A stretch of DNA of 45,623 nucleotides from Bifidobacterium felsineum (GCF_002802915.1 NZ_PEBJ01000006.1:14906-60528), one strand, 5' to 3'; shown: positions 31,020 through 40,822, counted from the stretch's first letter. The notes: generated from the sequence alone by a model not told the origin. Translations and numbers: made by a program.

Positions 31020-33064
31020 ATGACATAGATATTGCGCCTCAAAGTCTTGGCTTGGGCTCGGCTGATGTCGCCGGCTTCGAGCATGTCCTGAATCACGCCG
31101 AGTTCGATGGCGTAGCTTTCTTTCTTGACCTCTTCGACCTGCGTAATCATGGCTGCCGTACCGCTCATGTTCGGTCGCGCCTGCAGGGAAGCCTCAGCAC
31201 GACGATAATCCAACAGAAGCGCCGAGCAATGCTCAGTGTTGTAGGTGCTATTGCCCATCTCGTCGACCAAACGATCAATCACATGATGAATGGCCTCCAC
31301 CTGCAGCTCGCGTGTACGAGCGAAAATCTGATCCTCACTCACCAAAGGTGTGGTGTGGCGAATCTTGGAAATCGTGCGCTTCGCATAGTTATTCACGCGG
31401 CGCTGCAGCATGCGCACACGGCCGCGAATCTGCGACACCGCATGCCCCGACGTCGGATCGGTGGACGTGTGGCGAAGCGTGTTCATGATCTGATCGAGCA
31501 TACGCTCACAAGCTTCCACATTCAGTTCCTGCGTAGCGGCATCGGCTGCCGGATGCGCCTTGATCTGCGTCAATCGGTCACGTACGAATTCCTTTTCCCA
31601 ATGCAGCGCCTCGATCTGCAGACGCTCCAATCCTTGCGGGTCGGAATCACCATTGCGCTGCTTCAAACGACTGATGCGCTTGGTGTACAAATCAATCACC
31701 ATCAGCACAGCACGGCGATTCTCCGGCGTAATACGACCGGTCAATTCCTCTACAGTGGAGCGCAGCACTTCAATCGTAATCGGGACCATTTCCGCACTGG
31801 GATCTTTGCCACGGTTCGGAGCGAGCAGAGGCAGCAGGAAGTTCGCCAGCAGCAGCGTCATGATAATCACGCCGGACGCAATGAAAATCAGCTCGTCACG
31901 CATCGGGAAATCAGCGCCGCCCGCAATGGAATACGGGATGGTGAACATCAGCGAAAGCGTGATCGTGCCCTTCGGCCCACCGAAGGTCATCACTGCCGCG
32001 GAACGCCAGCGTTCCAGCGTCATCTTGCGGCGTTTTCCGGTGTTCACATCACGTGCGATGCGCAGCATGGCCGCCACCCAAATAAAGCGCAGCACGATCA
32101 CCACTGCAGTCACCAGCAGGATAATGCCGATAAGCAGCGTATTATTGATGCGCGGGTCAGACCAGCTGGCCGTCATCGCCTGCGGCAATTGCATACCCAG
32201 CAGAATGAACACGGCACCGTTCAGTGAGAAGCTCAGCACGCCCCACACCGATGACGACACGATATTCGTACGCGCCACATTCGGGCCCACGCCGCTGCGG
32301 TCGAACCGAATGAACAAGCCGGCTGCCACCACGGCCAGAATACCGGACACCTTGAACTCCTCCGCGCCCAAGTACAGTAGGAACGGCAGGAACAGTTCCA
32401 TCAAAATACGGGTGGTCGTGGTTTCCCAACCCAGTGACCGTACGGTTTCAAATACCCAATTGGCGAGTGCCGCCACCACCAGGCCGAAGATCGTGCCGCC
32501 GAAGAACGACACCACGAATTCGCCGGCAGCCTGCCCCACGGCGAATTCGCCGGTGAAGGCTGCAGCCAATGCGAACTGGAAGCCCACGATGCCGGACGCG
32601 TCGTTGAACAGTGATTCGCCTTTCAGCACACCTCGTTGGCGCTGCGTCAGCGACGCCTCCTTGCCCAGGGAACTTACGGCCACCGCATCGGTCGGTCCCA
32701 GAGCCGCGCCCAACGCCAATGCAGAGGCCAGTGTGATCACCGGCCACACGGTGTGCAGCACAAAGCCCACAGCCACCATCGTGGCAATTGCCAGGCCAAT
32801 AGCCAGCGAAAGGCTCAGCTTCAGGGTTTTCAGCAGAGCGGACTTATCTATCTCGTGCGCTTCGAGGTACAGCAGCGGTGCGATGAACAGCACCATGAAC
32901 AGTTCAGGATTCAGTCGCGCATTTGGGAAGAACGGCAGATACGCCACCAACACGCCCAGCGCGATCTGCACCAGCGGCGTGGACACTTTCGGAATAAAGC
33001 GACTGGCAAACGAACTCACTACCACAGCCGCGATAATGCATAGGATGAGTTCGAATACTGCCAT
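30992..33064 (-). CDS. Na+/H+ antiporter, CPA1 family (NhaP-like)
   Basis: 690-aa protein with an N-terminal membrane domain of about 12 helices (residues 1-410) and a cytoplasmic C-terminal domain (about 280 residues) rich in charged helices. Ion-binding motifs are LGAALGPTDAVAVSSL and ESLFNDASGIVGFQ (the paired ND of CPA1 antiporters). It exchanges Na+ or K+ for protons in pH and salt homeostasis. GGAAGG precedes the ATG. The 3' end lies in a duplicated 44-bp repeat. Confidence 0.92.
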   Translation of the reverse strand: MAVFELILCIIAAVVVSSFASRFIPKVSTPLVQIALGVLVAYLPFFPNARLNPELFMVLFIAPLLYLEAHEIDKSALLKTLKLSLSLAIGLAIATMVAVGFVLHTVWPVITLASALALGAALGPTDAVAVSSLGKEASLTQRQRGVLKGESLFNDASGIVGFQFALAAAFTGEFAVGQAAGEFVVSFFGGTIFGLVVAALANWVFETVRSLGWETTTTRILMELFLPFLLYLGAEEFKVSGILAVVAAGLFIRFDRSGVGPNVARTNIVSSSVWGVLSFSLNGAVFILLGMQLPQAMTASWSDPRINNTLLIGIILLVTAVVIVLRFIWVAAMLRIARDVNTGKRRKMTLERWRSAAVMTFGGPKGTITLSLMFTIPYSIAGGADFPMRDELIFIASGVIIMTLLLANFLLPLLAPNRGKDPSAEMVPITIEVLRSTVEELTGRITPENRRAVLMVIDLYTKRISRLKQRNGDSDPQGLERLQIEALHWEKEFVRDRLTQIKAHPAADAATQELNVEACERMLDQIMNTLRHTSTDPTSGHAVSQIRGRVRMLQRRVNNYAKRTISKIRHTTPLVSEDQIFARTRELQVEAIHHVIDRLVDEMGNSTYNTEHCSALLLDYRRAEASLQARPNMSGTAAMITQVEEVKKESYAIELGVIQDMLEAGDISRAQAKTLRRNIYVMQVDADSGI

Positions 33065-33165
33065 GGACCTTCCTCTCTTCTTCTTGGCCAGTATAGAAAA
33101 CCCATTGCTACAACACGTTAAGCCGTGCGCCGAAGTGGGACCGTCTCGCCCGTACGACTTTCGCG

Positions 33166-33171
33166 TAGACT
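33166..33171 (+). promoter_or_regulatory. -10 element (TAGACT) for leaderless tadA
   Basis: TAGACT ends 6 nt before the tadA ATG, and no ribosome binding site intervenes. Confidence 0.5.
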
Positions 33172-33177
33172 CGCAGT

Positions 33178-33663
33178 ATGGCGTATGAAGGAGCGATGCG
33201 GCAGGCGATTCTACTGGCAGAACAAGCGGCGGCGGCCGGCGATGTACCAGTTGGAGCGGTGGTGCTGGACAGTTCAGGTGCGATTATCGGCCGCGGATGC
33301 AACACCCGGGAAACCCATGGCGATCCGCTGGCTCATGCCGAGATTCTTGCGATGCGCGAGGCTGCACAATCTCGCGTGCGGCAATCCAGCACTGCTGATT
33401 CAGCAACCGTACGCGCTTGGAACCTTGCCGACTGCACGCTGGTGGTCACGCTCGAACCCTGCCCGATGTGCGCGGGCGCATGCATCCAAACCCATATAGG
33501 AACGATTGTGTTCGGTGCATGGGATGCCAAACTCGGCGCATGCGGCTCAGTATGGGATATTCCACGCGATCCGCACATCGGCCACACGCCTGAAGTGCAC
33601 GGTGGTGTGCTTGAGGGCGATTGCCAAGCCATTCTCGCTGATTTCTTTGCCGTTCGCCGCTAG
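33178..33663 (+). CDS. tadA: tRNA-specific adenosine deaminase TadA
   Basis: 161-aa zinc deaminase converting A34 to inosine in tRNA-Arg(ACG), needed to read CGN codons. The zinc/catalytic motif HAEILAMREAA (His and Glu) and PCPMCAGACI (two Cys) are present, followed by VFGAWDAKLGACGS typical of TadA. A short insert (SRVRQSSTADSATVRAW) lies between the two motifs. Probably leaderless. Confidence 0.93.
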   Translation: MAYEGAMRQAILLAEQAAAAGDVPVGAVVLDSSGAIIGRGCNTRETHGDPLAHAEILAMREAAQSRVRQSSTADSATVRAWNLADCTLVVTLEPCPMCAGACIQTHIGTIVFGAWDAKLGACGSVWDIPRDPHIGHTPEVHGGVLEGDCQAILADFFAVRR

Positions 33664-33780
33664 AGCCAAATACTTACTTGCCTCGGCCAACACGCAGTAA
33701 TGAGTCAACATATTCGATTCTTCCTACCATCGAATCAGCAGTACAGAACGAACATTCCAGCAACGTCAAAGGAGACACTT

Positions 33781-36111
33781 ATGGCTCAGAACGAAACGCT
33801 GACCTTCACCGGTACCGCGGCAGACGGTACCGCGCTCACCGCCGTGTATCTCGCCCAGCCCGCCGCCAACGTGGCGATCGGCCTGATTTTTGCGAGTGAC
33901 GAGCTGCCGCGCATCGTGCACTGGGGTAGGCCGCTCGCCAATCCCGAAACCCTGCTTGATTCCTATGACGCATTGAAGCCGCAGCGCGTTTCCGGTGCGC
34001 TCGATAACACCGCGTGGCCGTCCGTGCTACCTACGCAGGCGGAAAGCTGGATTGGCGAGCCGCGCGTGGTGCTGCGTCGCGCCGGCATCGAACTGTTCCC
34101 GAAATTCACCGTCACCGATATCGAGGCCGATGGTGTGCTCGACGCATCTCTGGATGCAGCCAGCGCTGAAAGCTATACCGATGTAACCGGGCATGCCCGT
34201 GCCACTGGCTCGATTCGTGTGCCGGGTGTGGTGGTTAGCGCTGAAGATAAGGAAAACGGGATCGGCATCGAATGGCGACTGGAGCTTATGGATGGTGGCT
34301 TGGCTCGCCAGAAGGCGACCGTTACCAATTTGGGTGCTCCAGAAGATGCCTCAGACCCAGCTGTGGCCAACCTCGAAGTTGGCAAAATCGAACTTGGATT
34401 CCCGGTACCTGAGCTTGCCGGCGAAATCCTCACCACCACCGGCCATCATCTGCGCGAACGTAGCCCACAGCGTCAGCCGCTGACCATCGGTCGTTTCGAG
34501 AAGCCGCAGCTCGCCGGTCGTCCGGACTTCGATGCATCCCTGCTGCTCACCGCCGGCGTGCCCGGCTTCGGTTTCGAACATGGCGAAGCCTACTCCGTGC
34601 ACGTGGGCTGGAGCGGCAACTCCGTACTCTCCGCCGAACGACTGCCGTACACGCAGGGCATCATCGGTGGCGGCGAACTGCTCTTCGGCGGTGAAGTGAC
34701 GCTAGCTCCGCAGGGCGAAGACAAGGGGGAGAGCTCCTACGCAACACCATGGCTGTTCGGCTCGTTCGGTGACGGCTTGAACGAAATCGCCGCACGATTC
34801 CACGCCTATGTGCGCTCCCTCCATCCGCGTCTGTTCGCGAAGGGCCGCCCGGTGATTTTGAACACGTGGGAAGCCGTCTACTTCGACCACAACTTCGATA
34901 CGCTCGCCGCGCTTGCCGACAAGGCCGCAGCCAGTGGCGTGGAACGATTCGTGGTGGATGACGGCTGGTTCGGCTCCCGCCGCGACGACACTTCCGGCCT
35001 CGGCGACTGGCAGATTTCCCAGGAAGTCTGGCCTGACGGCGACAAGTCGTTGAAGGCGCTCGCCGACTATGTGCACGGCAAGGGCATGCAGTTCGGCCTG
35101 TGGTTCGAGCCGGAGATGGTCAACATCGATTCCGACGTGGTGCGTGCGCATCCCGATTGGATTCTGTCTCCTACCGCCGACCGCCTGCCGATGCAGGGCC
35201 GCAGCCAGCAAGTGCTTGACCTGACCAACCCTGAGGCGTTCGATTATGTATTCCATGCAATGGATTCGCTGGTCGGCGAGCTCAAGATCGACTACATCAA
35301 GTGGGATCACAACAAGCTGGTCACCGAACCCGGCTCCCGCTACTCCGGCCGTCCGGCCGTACATGCGCAAACCTTGGCCGTGTATGAGATTTTCAAGGGA
35401 TTGAAGATCAACCATCCAGGATTGGAAATCGAAAGCTGCTCCTCTGGCGGCGGCCGCGTGGACCTCGGCATTCTGGAGTACGCCGATCGCATCTGGGCGT
35501 CCGACTGTGTGGACCCGGTGGAGCGTGCGGACATCCAGCGCTACACGTCGCTGCTGGTGCCGCCGGCCATGATGGGCGAGCATGTGGGTGCCAGCCCGGC
35601 ACATTCCACGCAGCGTGCCACCAGTCAGGAGCTGCGCATGGCCATGGTATTCTTCGGGCACATGGGCATCGAATGGAACCTGCTCAAGGAGCCAGAGGAT
35701 GCGCTTGCCAAGCTGGCCGTGTGGGTGGCCGAGTTCAAGAAGCATCGCGATTGGTTCGCCATCGACACCTGCGTGCATGCGGATGCCAACGATCCGGCCG
35801 TGCGCCTGGACGGCATGGTGATGCCAAGCCAGGATGCCGCGATCTACCGCTTTACGCAGCTGACCACTGGTCAGACCTACCCAGCCGCTCCGGTGCGATT
35901 GCCTGGTCTTGACCCAGACCGCCGCTACCGTGTAAGCCCGCTCGACCCGAGCCTTGACCTGACCGGTCTGGCTAATGGTCAGAGCACGCTCGGCTGGTGG
36001 AATGAAGACGGCGTGGTGATGACCGGCGAAGCCCTGCAGCGTTACGGCATCCGCCCGCCGTCCCTGCACCCCCAGCAGGCCGTCCTGTTCAAGGCCGTGG
36101 CGTTAAGCTGA
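33781..36111 (+). CDS. GH36 alpha-galactosidase (raffinose locus)
   Basis: 776-aa cytoplasmic enzyme releasing alpha-1,6-galactose from raffinose-family oligosaccharides and melibiose. N-terminal super-sandwich, then the barrel: RFVVDDGWFGSRRDD near 390, the nucleophile in IDYIKWDHNK (D509), SCSSGGGRVD near 553, and the acid/base in IWASDCVDP (D575), all classical for GH36 tetrameric alpha-galactosidases. ATG 33781 has AAAGGAG upstream; the longer frame from 33700 is not used. It neighbours a ROK regulator, ABC importer and GH13, like the raf locus described in bifidobacteria. Its stop is inside the terminator hairpin. Confidence 0.93.
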   Translation: MAQNETLTFTGTAADGTALTAVYLAQPAANVAIGLIFASDELPRIVHWGRPLANPETLLDSYDALKPQRVSGALDNTAWPSVLPTQAESWIGEPRVVLRRAGIELFPKFTVTDIEADGVLDASLDAASAESYTDVTGHARATGSIRVPGVVVSAEDKENGIGIEWRLELMDGGLARQKATVTNLGAPEDASDPAVANLEVGKIELGFPVPELAGEILTTTGHHLRERSPQRQPLTIGRFEKPQLAGRPDFDASLLLTAGVPGFGFEHGEAYSVHVGWSGNSVLSAERLPYTQGIIGGGELLFGGEVTLAPQGEDKGESSYATPWLFGSFGDGLNEIAARFHAYVRSLHPRLFAKGRPVILNTWEAVYFDHNFDTLAALADKAAASGVERFVVDDGWFGSRRDDTSGLGDWQISQEVWPDGDKSLKALADYVHGKGMQFGLWFEPEMVNIDSDVVRAHPDWILSPTADRLPMQGRSQQVLDLTNPEAFDYVFHAMDSLVGELKIDYIKWDHNKLVTEPGSRYSGRPAVHAQTLAVYEIFKGLKINHPGLEIESCSSGGGRVDLGILEYADRIWASDCVDPVERADIQRYTSLLVPPAMMGEHVGASPAHSTQRATSQELRMAMVFFGHMGIEWNLLKEPEDALAKLAVWVAEFKKHRDWFAIDTCVHADANDPAVRLDGMVMPSQDAAIYRFTQLTTGQTYPAAPVRLPGLDPDRRYRVSPLDPSLDLTGLANGQSTLGWWNEDGVVMTGEALQRYGIRPPSLHPQQAVLFKAVALS

Positions 36112-36130
36112 CAATCCAGTGGATTGTCAG
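36108..36130 (+). terminator. Terminator of the GH36 gene
   Basis: Stem CTGACAATCC / GGATTGTCAG with a 3-nt loop; the stop codon TGA is part of the left arm. It is directly followed by GTAGCCGCGG and the 36-nt repeat element. No T-run. Confidence 0.65.
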
Positions 36131-36171
36131 TAGCCGCGGCCCGAGTGAGGCGATAGCCGAATGAGGGTATG

Positions 36172-36207
36172 TTGAGTCTCGCCTGTGGCGAGTCCGTAAT
36201 TGCAGGA
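36172..36207 (+). repeat. 36-nt intergenic repeat core, copy 2
   Basis: TTGAGTCTCGCC, a 3-nt loop, GGCGAGTC and CGTAATTGC then AGGA. The preceding 40 bases (from 36131) match the upstream part of copy 1. It sits between the GH36 terminator and the ROK gene's 3' end. Confidence 0.8.
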
Positions 36208-36221
36208 CTGTGGCTGAATAA

Positions 36222-37436
36222 TCAGCCGATGTGCTTCACGATGACGCGACTGGCAGCGGCCTTGGCCCACAGCTGCCAGTCGTGGTTCACAATCGTGAAC
36301 TTCACCGGTTGGGTTTGGCTATGACGGTAATACCTGATGCCATCGCGCAGCGAATCAGTGCCGAGCTTCGCCAAAAACGCCGATTCGCCGGCAATCATCA
36401 CATGCCCTGGCATCGCGATATTCGCCACCATCGCCACCAGAGCGCCCAAACGGAAACATGTGCGATGCACCAGCTGCGTAGCCTGCGGCACTCGGGCGCG
36501 GGCGTCACGGGCGAAGTCCTCGAACGTCACCGGCTTGCCCACAATCGCGGAATATTGCTCCGCGATTGAATCATCAGTCAAACATTGCGAGCAGCCGATA
36601 TGCCCGCTCACGCAGCGCGGCCCCTCCGGATCCACCAGCACATGGCCCACAAGTCCATAGCTTTTATCTGGGTAGCTCACTGGCTCACCGTGCACAGCCA
36701 GCGAATATCCCACGCCAATGCCGATAGTCACCACAGCGAACATATCCAAGCCAACGCCCGGACCAAACCATGAGGCATCCACGAGCAGCGAATCGATGTC
36801 ATTGAAAACACCGCACGGCAGGCCGGTCTCACGACCGACCATAGCGCCCAGGTCCGTTGGCCCATCCCAATGCAGGAATGGTGCGAACGTCACTACGGAA
36901 TCATCCACCACGTGACCGCCCACGGCCACGCCGACCGCAGTAGGAGCGGGCAGACCAGTGGCCGCAACATCATCCGAGCATGCGGCAGTCAACTGGGCAA
37001 TCGCAGTCGCCACATATTCCGGCGATTGATCATCACCGATCGGCAACTCATGGCGGCCGGACACCACCTCGCCATGAGCGTTCACCGCGGCGGACACAAT
37101 CGATGTGCCGTGCACCTTCACGCCCACGAACGTGCGTGCATTGGCGCATAACACCAGCGAAGTCTGCGGGCGACCGCGCCTATCCGAGCTCTCCTTTGGC
37201 GTGAAACGTTCCGGCAATTTGCCTACCCGGCCGGCAGTCGCGCTCGCCGGCAGCTCCTCAATCACCCCTGCATAAATCAGATCACTGGTGATGCGGGAGA
37301 GTGCGCCTTGACTCAGCCCCAGCATCTGAGCCAACGTGGTGCGCGCGATCGGACCATACTGCGCCACAGCGGCAGCTACGCGATGCGTATGTTCGGAACC
37401 GGAAAACCATTGTGGAATCGCATTGGAATCAGCCAA
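36222..37436 (-). CDS. ROK-family transcriptional regulator of the raffinose locus
   Basis: 404-aa NagC/Mlc-type regulator: N-terminal winged helix (VAAAVAQYGPIARTTLAQMLGLSQGALSRITSDLI) and a ROK sugar-kinase-like domain with VGVAVGGHVVDDSV and the zinc-site region RCVSGHIGCSQCL. The frame is open to 37727, but residues before this point look unnatural. TTG 37436 follows AAAGGGG by 6 nt and lies downstream of a promoter (TTGCGT, 18 bp, TATTTT on the minus strand), so it is the preferred start; ATG 37499 is the alternative. Divergent from the importer operon, which it most likely represses until an alpha-galactoside or glucose derivative binds. Confidence 0.85.
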   Translation of the reverse strand: MADSNAIPQWFSGSEHTHRVAAAVAQYGPIARTTLAQMLGLSQGALSRITSDLIYAGVIEELPASATAGRVGKLPERFTPKESSDRRGRPQTSLVLCANARTFVGVKVHGTSIVSAAVNAHGEVVSGRHELPIGDDQSPEYVATAIAQLTAACSDDVAATGLPAPTAVGVAVGGHVVDDSVVTFAPFLHWDGPTDLGAMVGRETGLPCGVFNDIDSLLVDASWFGPGVGLDMFAVVTIGIGVGYSLAVHGEPVSYPDKSYGLVGHVLVDPEGPRCVSGHIGCSQCLTDDSIAEQYSAIVGKPVTFEDFARDARARVPQATQLVHRTCFRLGALVAMVANIAMPGHVMIAGESAFLAKLGTDSLRDGIRYYRHSQTQPVKFTIVNHDWQLWAKAAASRVIVKHIG

Positions 37437-37492
37437 CCCATGCCCCTTTGCGAAAGAATTAATTGCGTTAATCACAAAATAGCGCGTTTTTA

Positions 37493-37506
37493 CTTGCATA
37501 CGCAAG
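37493..37506. promoter_or_regulatory. Candidate ROK operator
   Basis: CTTGCATACGCAAG is a 14-bp palindrome with one mismatched pair. It overlaps the -35 box (TTGCGT, minus strand) of the regulator's putative promoter, in the divergent region between the regulator and the importer. Confidence 0.45.
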
Positions 37507-37615
37507 CAGGCTCGCAGGCGCTGGGAATGAAAACCCGAAAAAGTTACCTTTGAGAGTGGAGGAATTGCCGCTGGCATTGGTGCCGGCGGTGGAAGGAAAA
37601 ACAAAGGAGTCAGCA

Positions 37616-38905
37616 ATGCTGTCAGATTCCCTGTACCCAACTTCCAGACTGAAGCGTTTAGGCGTGCGTGTGGCCGCAACGGTGTGCGCGCTCGCTGTGG
37701 GCTTCGGCCTGGCCGGCTGCGGTTCAAGCACCGCAGGAACCGTCACTCTCGACTTCTTCCAGTTCAAGTCCGAGGCCGCGGACACGTTCAAGGCCATCGT
37801 GCAGGACTTTGAGAAGCAGAACCCGACCATCAAGGTCAACATCAACAACTCCGCCAACGCCCAGACCGATCTGCGCACCCGCTTTGTGAAGAATCGCGTG
37901 CCGGACGTCATCACCTTCAACGGCGATATCAGCTTCGGCATGTTCGCCGCATCCGGTGTCTTCTACGACTTCACCGACGAGCCGATTGTGGACACGCTCA
38001 ATCCCGGCATGGTAAACATCGCCAAGAACCTCGTGCAGACCACCGATCCGGCTAAGAAACGCCTGTACGGTCTGCCGTTCGCCGGCAACGCCTCAGGCTA
38101 CATCTACAACAAGGACCTCTTCAAGCAGGTCGGCCTCGACCCGGAGAACCCGCCGACCACTTGGAGCGAGTTCACGGACATGCTCAACACGTTCAAGGCC
38201 GCCGGCATCAACCCGCTGCAGGGTTCCGTGGCCGACGCTTGGACCACGCAGGCTCCGCTTGCATCCCTCGCCGGCACGCTGGTTCCCGAAACCAAGTACA
38301 CCGAGCTGAAGCAAGGCAAGACCACCTTCCAGGACCTGTGGAAGACCACGGTCGAGAAGGAAGCCGAACTCTTCACCTACTCCACCGAAGACACCGGCGT
38401 CACCTACCAGCAGGGCACGCAGAGCTTCGCACAGGGCAAGGCCGCGATTATTCCGCTCGGTACCTATGCGATTCCGCAGATCCTGCTCATCAACAAGGAC
38501 ATCAACCTCGGTTTTGCGCAGATGCCGGCCACCGATGATGCCAGCGAGCAGATTCTCACCGCCGGCGACGACGCGATGCTCACCATCGGCGCCAACACCA
38601 AGCACAAGGCAGAGGCGATGAAACTCGTGGAATTCATGATGCAGAAAGAGCAGCTGGATTCCTACGCCGACGCCCAGTCCGCCATCACACCGCTCAAGGA
38701 CACCTACTTCGGCAATGAGGCGCTGGAGACTGTGCGCCCGTTCTTCGAGGAGAACCGACTGGCCGACTTCTGCGACCACTACATCCCCTCATCCATCAAC
38801 ATCGGCGGCTACCTGCAGACCATGGTGACCTCCGGCAACACCGACCGGTTCCTGAACCAGATGCAGACCGAATGGGACAAGGTCCAGGCCAGGACCTTCG
38901 AGTGA
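37616..38905 (+). CDS. ABC importer solute-binding lipoprotein (raffinose locus)
   Basis: 429-aa extracytoplasmic binding protein with a lipobox GLAGC (Cys35), linker SSTAG, and binding fold ([32 protein letters not shown]). ATG 37616 follows AAAGGAG; a frame from 37550 is longer but lacks a signal-peptide start. By locus order it corresponds to the raffinose/isomalto-oligosaccharide binding protein known from B. animalis subsp. lactis (BlG16BP) and RafB of B. breve, specific for alpha-1,6-linked sugars. Confidence 0.92.
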   Translation: MLSDSLYPTSRLKRLGVRVAATVCALAVGFGLAGCGSSTAGTVTLDFFQFKSEAADTFKAIVQDFEKQNPTIKVNINNSANAQTDLRTRFVKNRVPDVITFNGDISFGMFAASGVFYDFTDEPIVDTLNPGMVNIAKNLVQTTDPAKKRLYGLPFAGNASGYIYNKDLFKQVGLDPENPPTTWSEFTDMLNTFKAAGINPLQGSVADAWTTQAPLASLAGTLVPETKYTELKQGKTTFQDLWKTTVEKEAELFTYSTEDTGVTYQQGTQSFAQGKAAIIPLGTYAIPQILLINKDINLGFAQMPATDDASEQILTAGDDAMLTIGANTKHKAEAMKLVEFMMQKEQLDSYADAQSAITPLKDTYFGNEALETVRPFFEENRLADFCDHYIPSSINIGGYLQTMVTSGNTDRFLNQMQTEWDKVQARTFE

Positions 38906-38927
38906 CGAGTAGGAGAGGAGAGTAATC

Positions 38928-39863
38928 ATGTCTAACGCAACCGCTGCGAAGCCCGCCGCAAAAGCCAGCAAACCCGCCAAAAAGAAGGTCGACGCCTTCT
39001 CCAAGCGTAAGGTTGACCCGGCCTACTACTGGATGGCAGTGCCCGCCGCCATCATCTTCGCCTTCTTCCTGTACCTGCCATTCGTGGATGGTGTGAAGTA
39101 CTCCTTCACCAACTCCCAGGGCTACGGCGACTACAAGTTCATCGGATTCAAGAACTACATCGCACTGTTCCAAGACAATCGCGTAGGCCACGCCTACCTG
39201 TTCACGCTGCTCATCGCAGTGGCCATCACCGTGCTCATCAACGTGATCGCGTTGTTCCTCTCGGTGCTGCTGAACTCCAAGATTGCCTTCAAGAACGGCT
39301 TCCGCGCGATCTTCTTCGTGCCCTACACCCTCTCCGTGCTGGTCATCGGCTACGTGTTCAAGTACATCTTCATGAACCCGCTGCCCGAACTCGGCAAGGC
39401 GCTCGGCATCGAGTGGCTGTCCACTTCGCTCTTGACCAACGAGGAATTGAGCTGGATTCCGATCGTCTTCCTCGCCGTATGGCAGGGCGTGGCCTATTCC
39501 GTGCTGATCTACCTTGCCGGCCTGCAGACCATCGACGATGAGATCTACGAGGCAGCCGCCATCGACGGCGTCAACGCATGGCAGAAGTTCTGGAAGATCA
39601 CCTTCCCGCTGATCGGGCCGTTCTTCACCATCAATCTCGTGCTCTCCATGAAGAACGCGCTCGGCACGTTCGACCAGGTGGTGGCATTGACCGACGGTGG
39701 CCCGAACTCGGCCACGGAGACGGTCACCTACCTCATCTGGAAGGGCGGCCTGACCGGTGGCGAATACGCCTACCAGACCGCCAACGCCGTACTCTTCTTC
39801 ATCGTTCTGGCCATCATCGCCTTCATTCAGCTGCGCATCTCCCGCAGCCAGGAACAGATCTGA
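38928..39863 (+). CDS. ABC sugar importer permease, MalF type (raffinose locus)
   Basis: 311-aa membrane subunit with a 40-residue Ala/Lys-rich cytoplasmic N-terminus, then six helices. EAA loop: DEIYEAAAIDGVNAWQKFWKITFPLIGP; VALTDGGPNSATETVTYLIW follows. GAGGAGAG lies before ATG; 22 bp separate it from the binding-protein gene, with no hairpin between, unlike the other two importer operons in this window. Confidence 0.93.
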   Translation: MSNATAAKPAAKASKPAKKKVDAFSKRKVDPAYYWMAVPAAIIFAFFLYLPFVDGVKYSFTNSQGYGDYKFIGFKNYIALFQDNRVGHAYLFTLLIAVAITVLINVIALFLSVLLNSKIAFKNGFRAIFFVPYTLSVLVIGYVFKYIFMNPLPELGKALGIEWLSTSLLTNEELSWIPIVFLAVWQGVAYSVLIYLAGLQTIDDEIYEAAAIDGVNAWQKFWKITFPLIGPFFTINLVLSMKNALGTFDQVVALTDGGPNSATETVTYLIWKGGLTGGEYAYQTANAVLFFIVLAIIAFIQLRISRSQEQI

Positions 39864-39885
39864 TTTCCCGGGGAGAGGATTCATT

Positions 39886-40743
39886 ATGACTACTGCAACC
39901 GTTACTTCGTCTCCTAAGTCCGGGTTCCGCAAGGACCACAACATCAACTGGTGGCTGACCGCCGCCGTGGCAGTGCTTTCGCTGACCATTCTGGTGCCGC
40001 TGTACTTCACCGTCGTCACCGCACTGAAAACCCCGGCCGAAGCCGGCACGTTCGCCCTGCCCACCTCGTGGCAATGGGGCAACTTCGCCGATGCATCCGC
40101 CAAAGTCAACTATCCGAAGGCCGCGCTCAACTCCGCAATCATCACAGTTGCCGCCGTGGTGCTCACCCTGTTGACCAACACCTTCGTGGCTTACGCGGTG
40201 GCCCGCAACATGGATAAGCGCTTCTTCCGCTTCCTGTACTACTTCTTCATCGCCGCCATGTTCGTGCCGTTCCCGGTCGTCATGCTGCCGATCGCCAAGC
40301 AGATGGGCTCCCTGCACCTGGACAATCAGATCGGTCTGATCATCCTGTACACCGTGCTCGGTCTCGGCACCAACCTGTTCATCGCGACCGGCTTCATCCG
40401 CTCGATTCCGGTCTCGCTGGAAGAGGCGGCGCGCATCGATGGCGCATCCACCTGGCGCATCTTCTGGACCATCATCTTCCCGCTGATGAGCCCGATTAAC
40501 GCCACCATCGCCATCCTGACCGCACTGTGGGCATGGAACGACTTCCTCCTGCCGTTGATCGTGCTGACGGACCAGTCGAACCAGACCATTCCGCTGGCCC
40601 AGTACGTCTTCAGCTCGCAGTTCGCCACCAACTATCCGATGGCCTTCTCCAGCTACCTGATGGCCATGGCTCCGATCCTCGTCGTCTACATCTTCGCCCA
40701 AAAGTGGGTCGTCGGTGGAGTGATGAGGGGCGCTGTTAAGTAA
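39886..40743 (+). CDS. ABC sugar importer permease, MalG type (raffinose locus)
   Basis: 285-aa membrane subunit. EAA loop: PVSLEEAARIDGASTWRIFWTIIFPLM; C-terminus VVGGVMRGAVK. GGAGAGG precedes ATG 39886, 22 bp after the first permease. The last codons and stop form the left arm of a 23-bp perfect inverted repeat. No ATPase gene is linked. Confidence 0.93.
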   Translation: MTTATVTSSPKSGFRKDHNINWWLTAAVAVLSLTILVPLYFTVVTALKTPAEAGTFALPTSWQWGNFADASAKVNYPKAALNSAIITVAAVVLTLLTNTFVAYAVARNMDKRFFRFLYYFFIAAMFVPFPVVMLPIAKQMGSLHLDNQIGLIILYTVLGLGTNLFIATGFIRSIPVSLEEAARIDGASTWRIFWTIIFPLMSPINATIAILTALWAWNDFLLPLIVLTDQSNQTIPLAQYVFSSQFATNYPMAFSSYLMAMAPILVVYIFAQKWVVGGVMRGAVK

Positions 40744-40778
40744 TTGCAGCGCAGGCGCTGCAATTACTTAACAGCGCC
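40729..40778. repeat. 23-bp perfect inverted repeat at the permease 3' end
   Basis: Arms 40729-40751 and 40756-40778 are perfectly complementary with a 4-nt loop (CAGG). The left arm starts GGCGCTGTTAAGTAATTGC and includes the permease stop codon (TAA, 40741). A third, direct near-copy of the gene end (CGCTGTAAAGTAATTA) is at 40901-40916. Confidence 0.95.
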
Positions 40779-40799
40779 GAGCGAGACGAGCCGATTAAG

Positions 40800-40822
40800 A
40801 AAACAGCCCGGTGGGCTGTTTT
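40800..40822 (+). terminator. Terminator after the importer operon
   Basis: Stem AAAACAGCCC / GGGCTGTTTT with a 3-nt loop; the right arm ends in four T. The same ACAGCCCggtGGGCTGT core recurs at 30931-30951. Confidence 0.8.

Noticed and set aside
31560..33188. Long plus-strand ORFs opposite the antiporter gene (also 30971-32227)
   Set aside because: Ser/Arg/Thr-rich or His/Gln-rich translations without domains, antisense to the CPA1 antiporter.
34702..36069. 455-codon minus-strand ORF opposite the second GH36 gene
   Set aside because: No domain or start signal; shadow of the GH36 frame.
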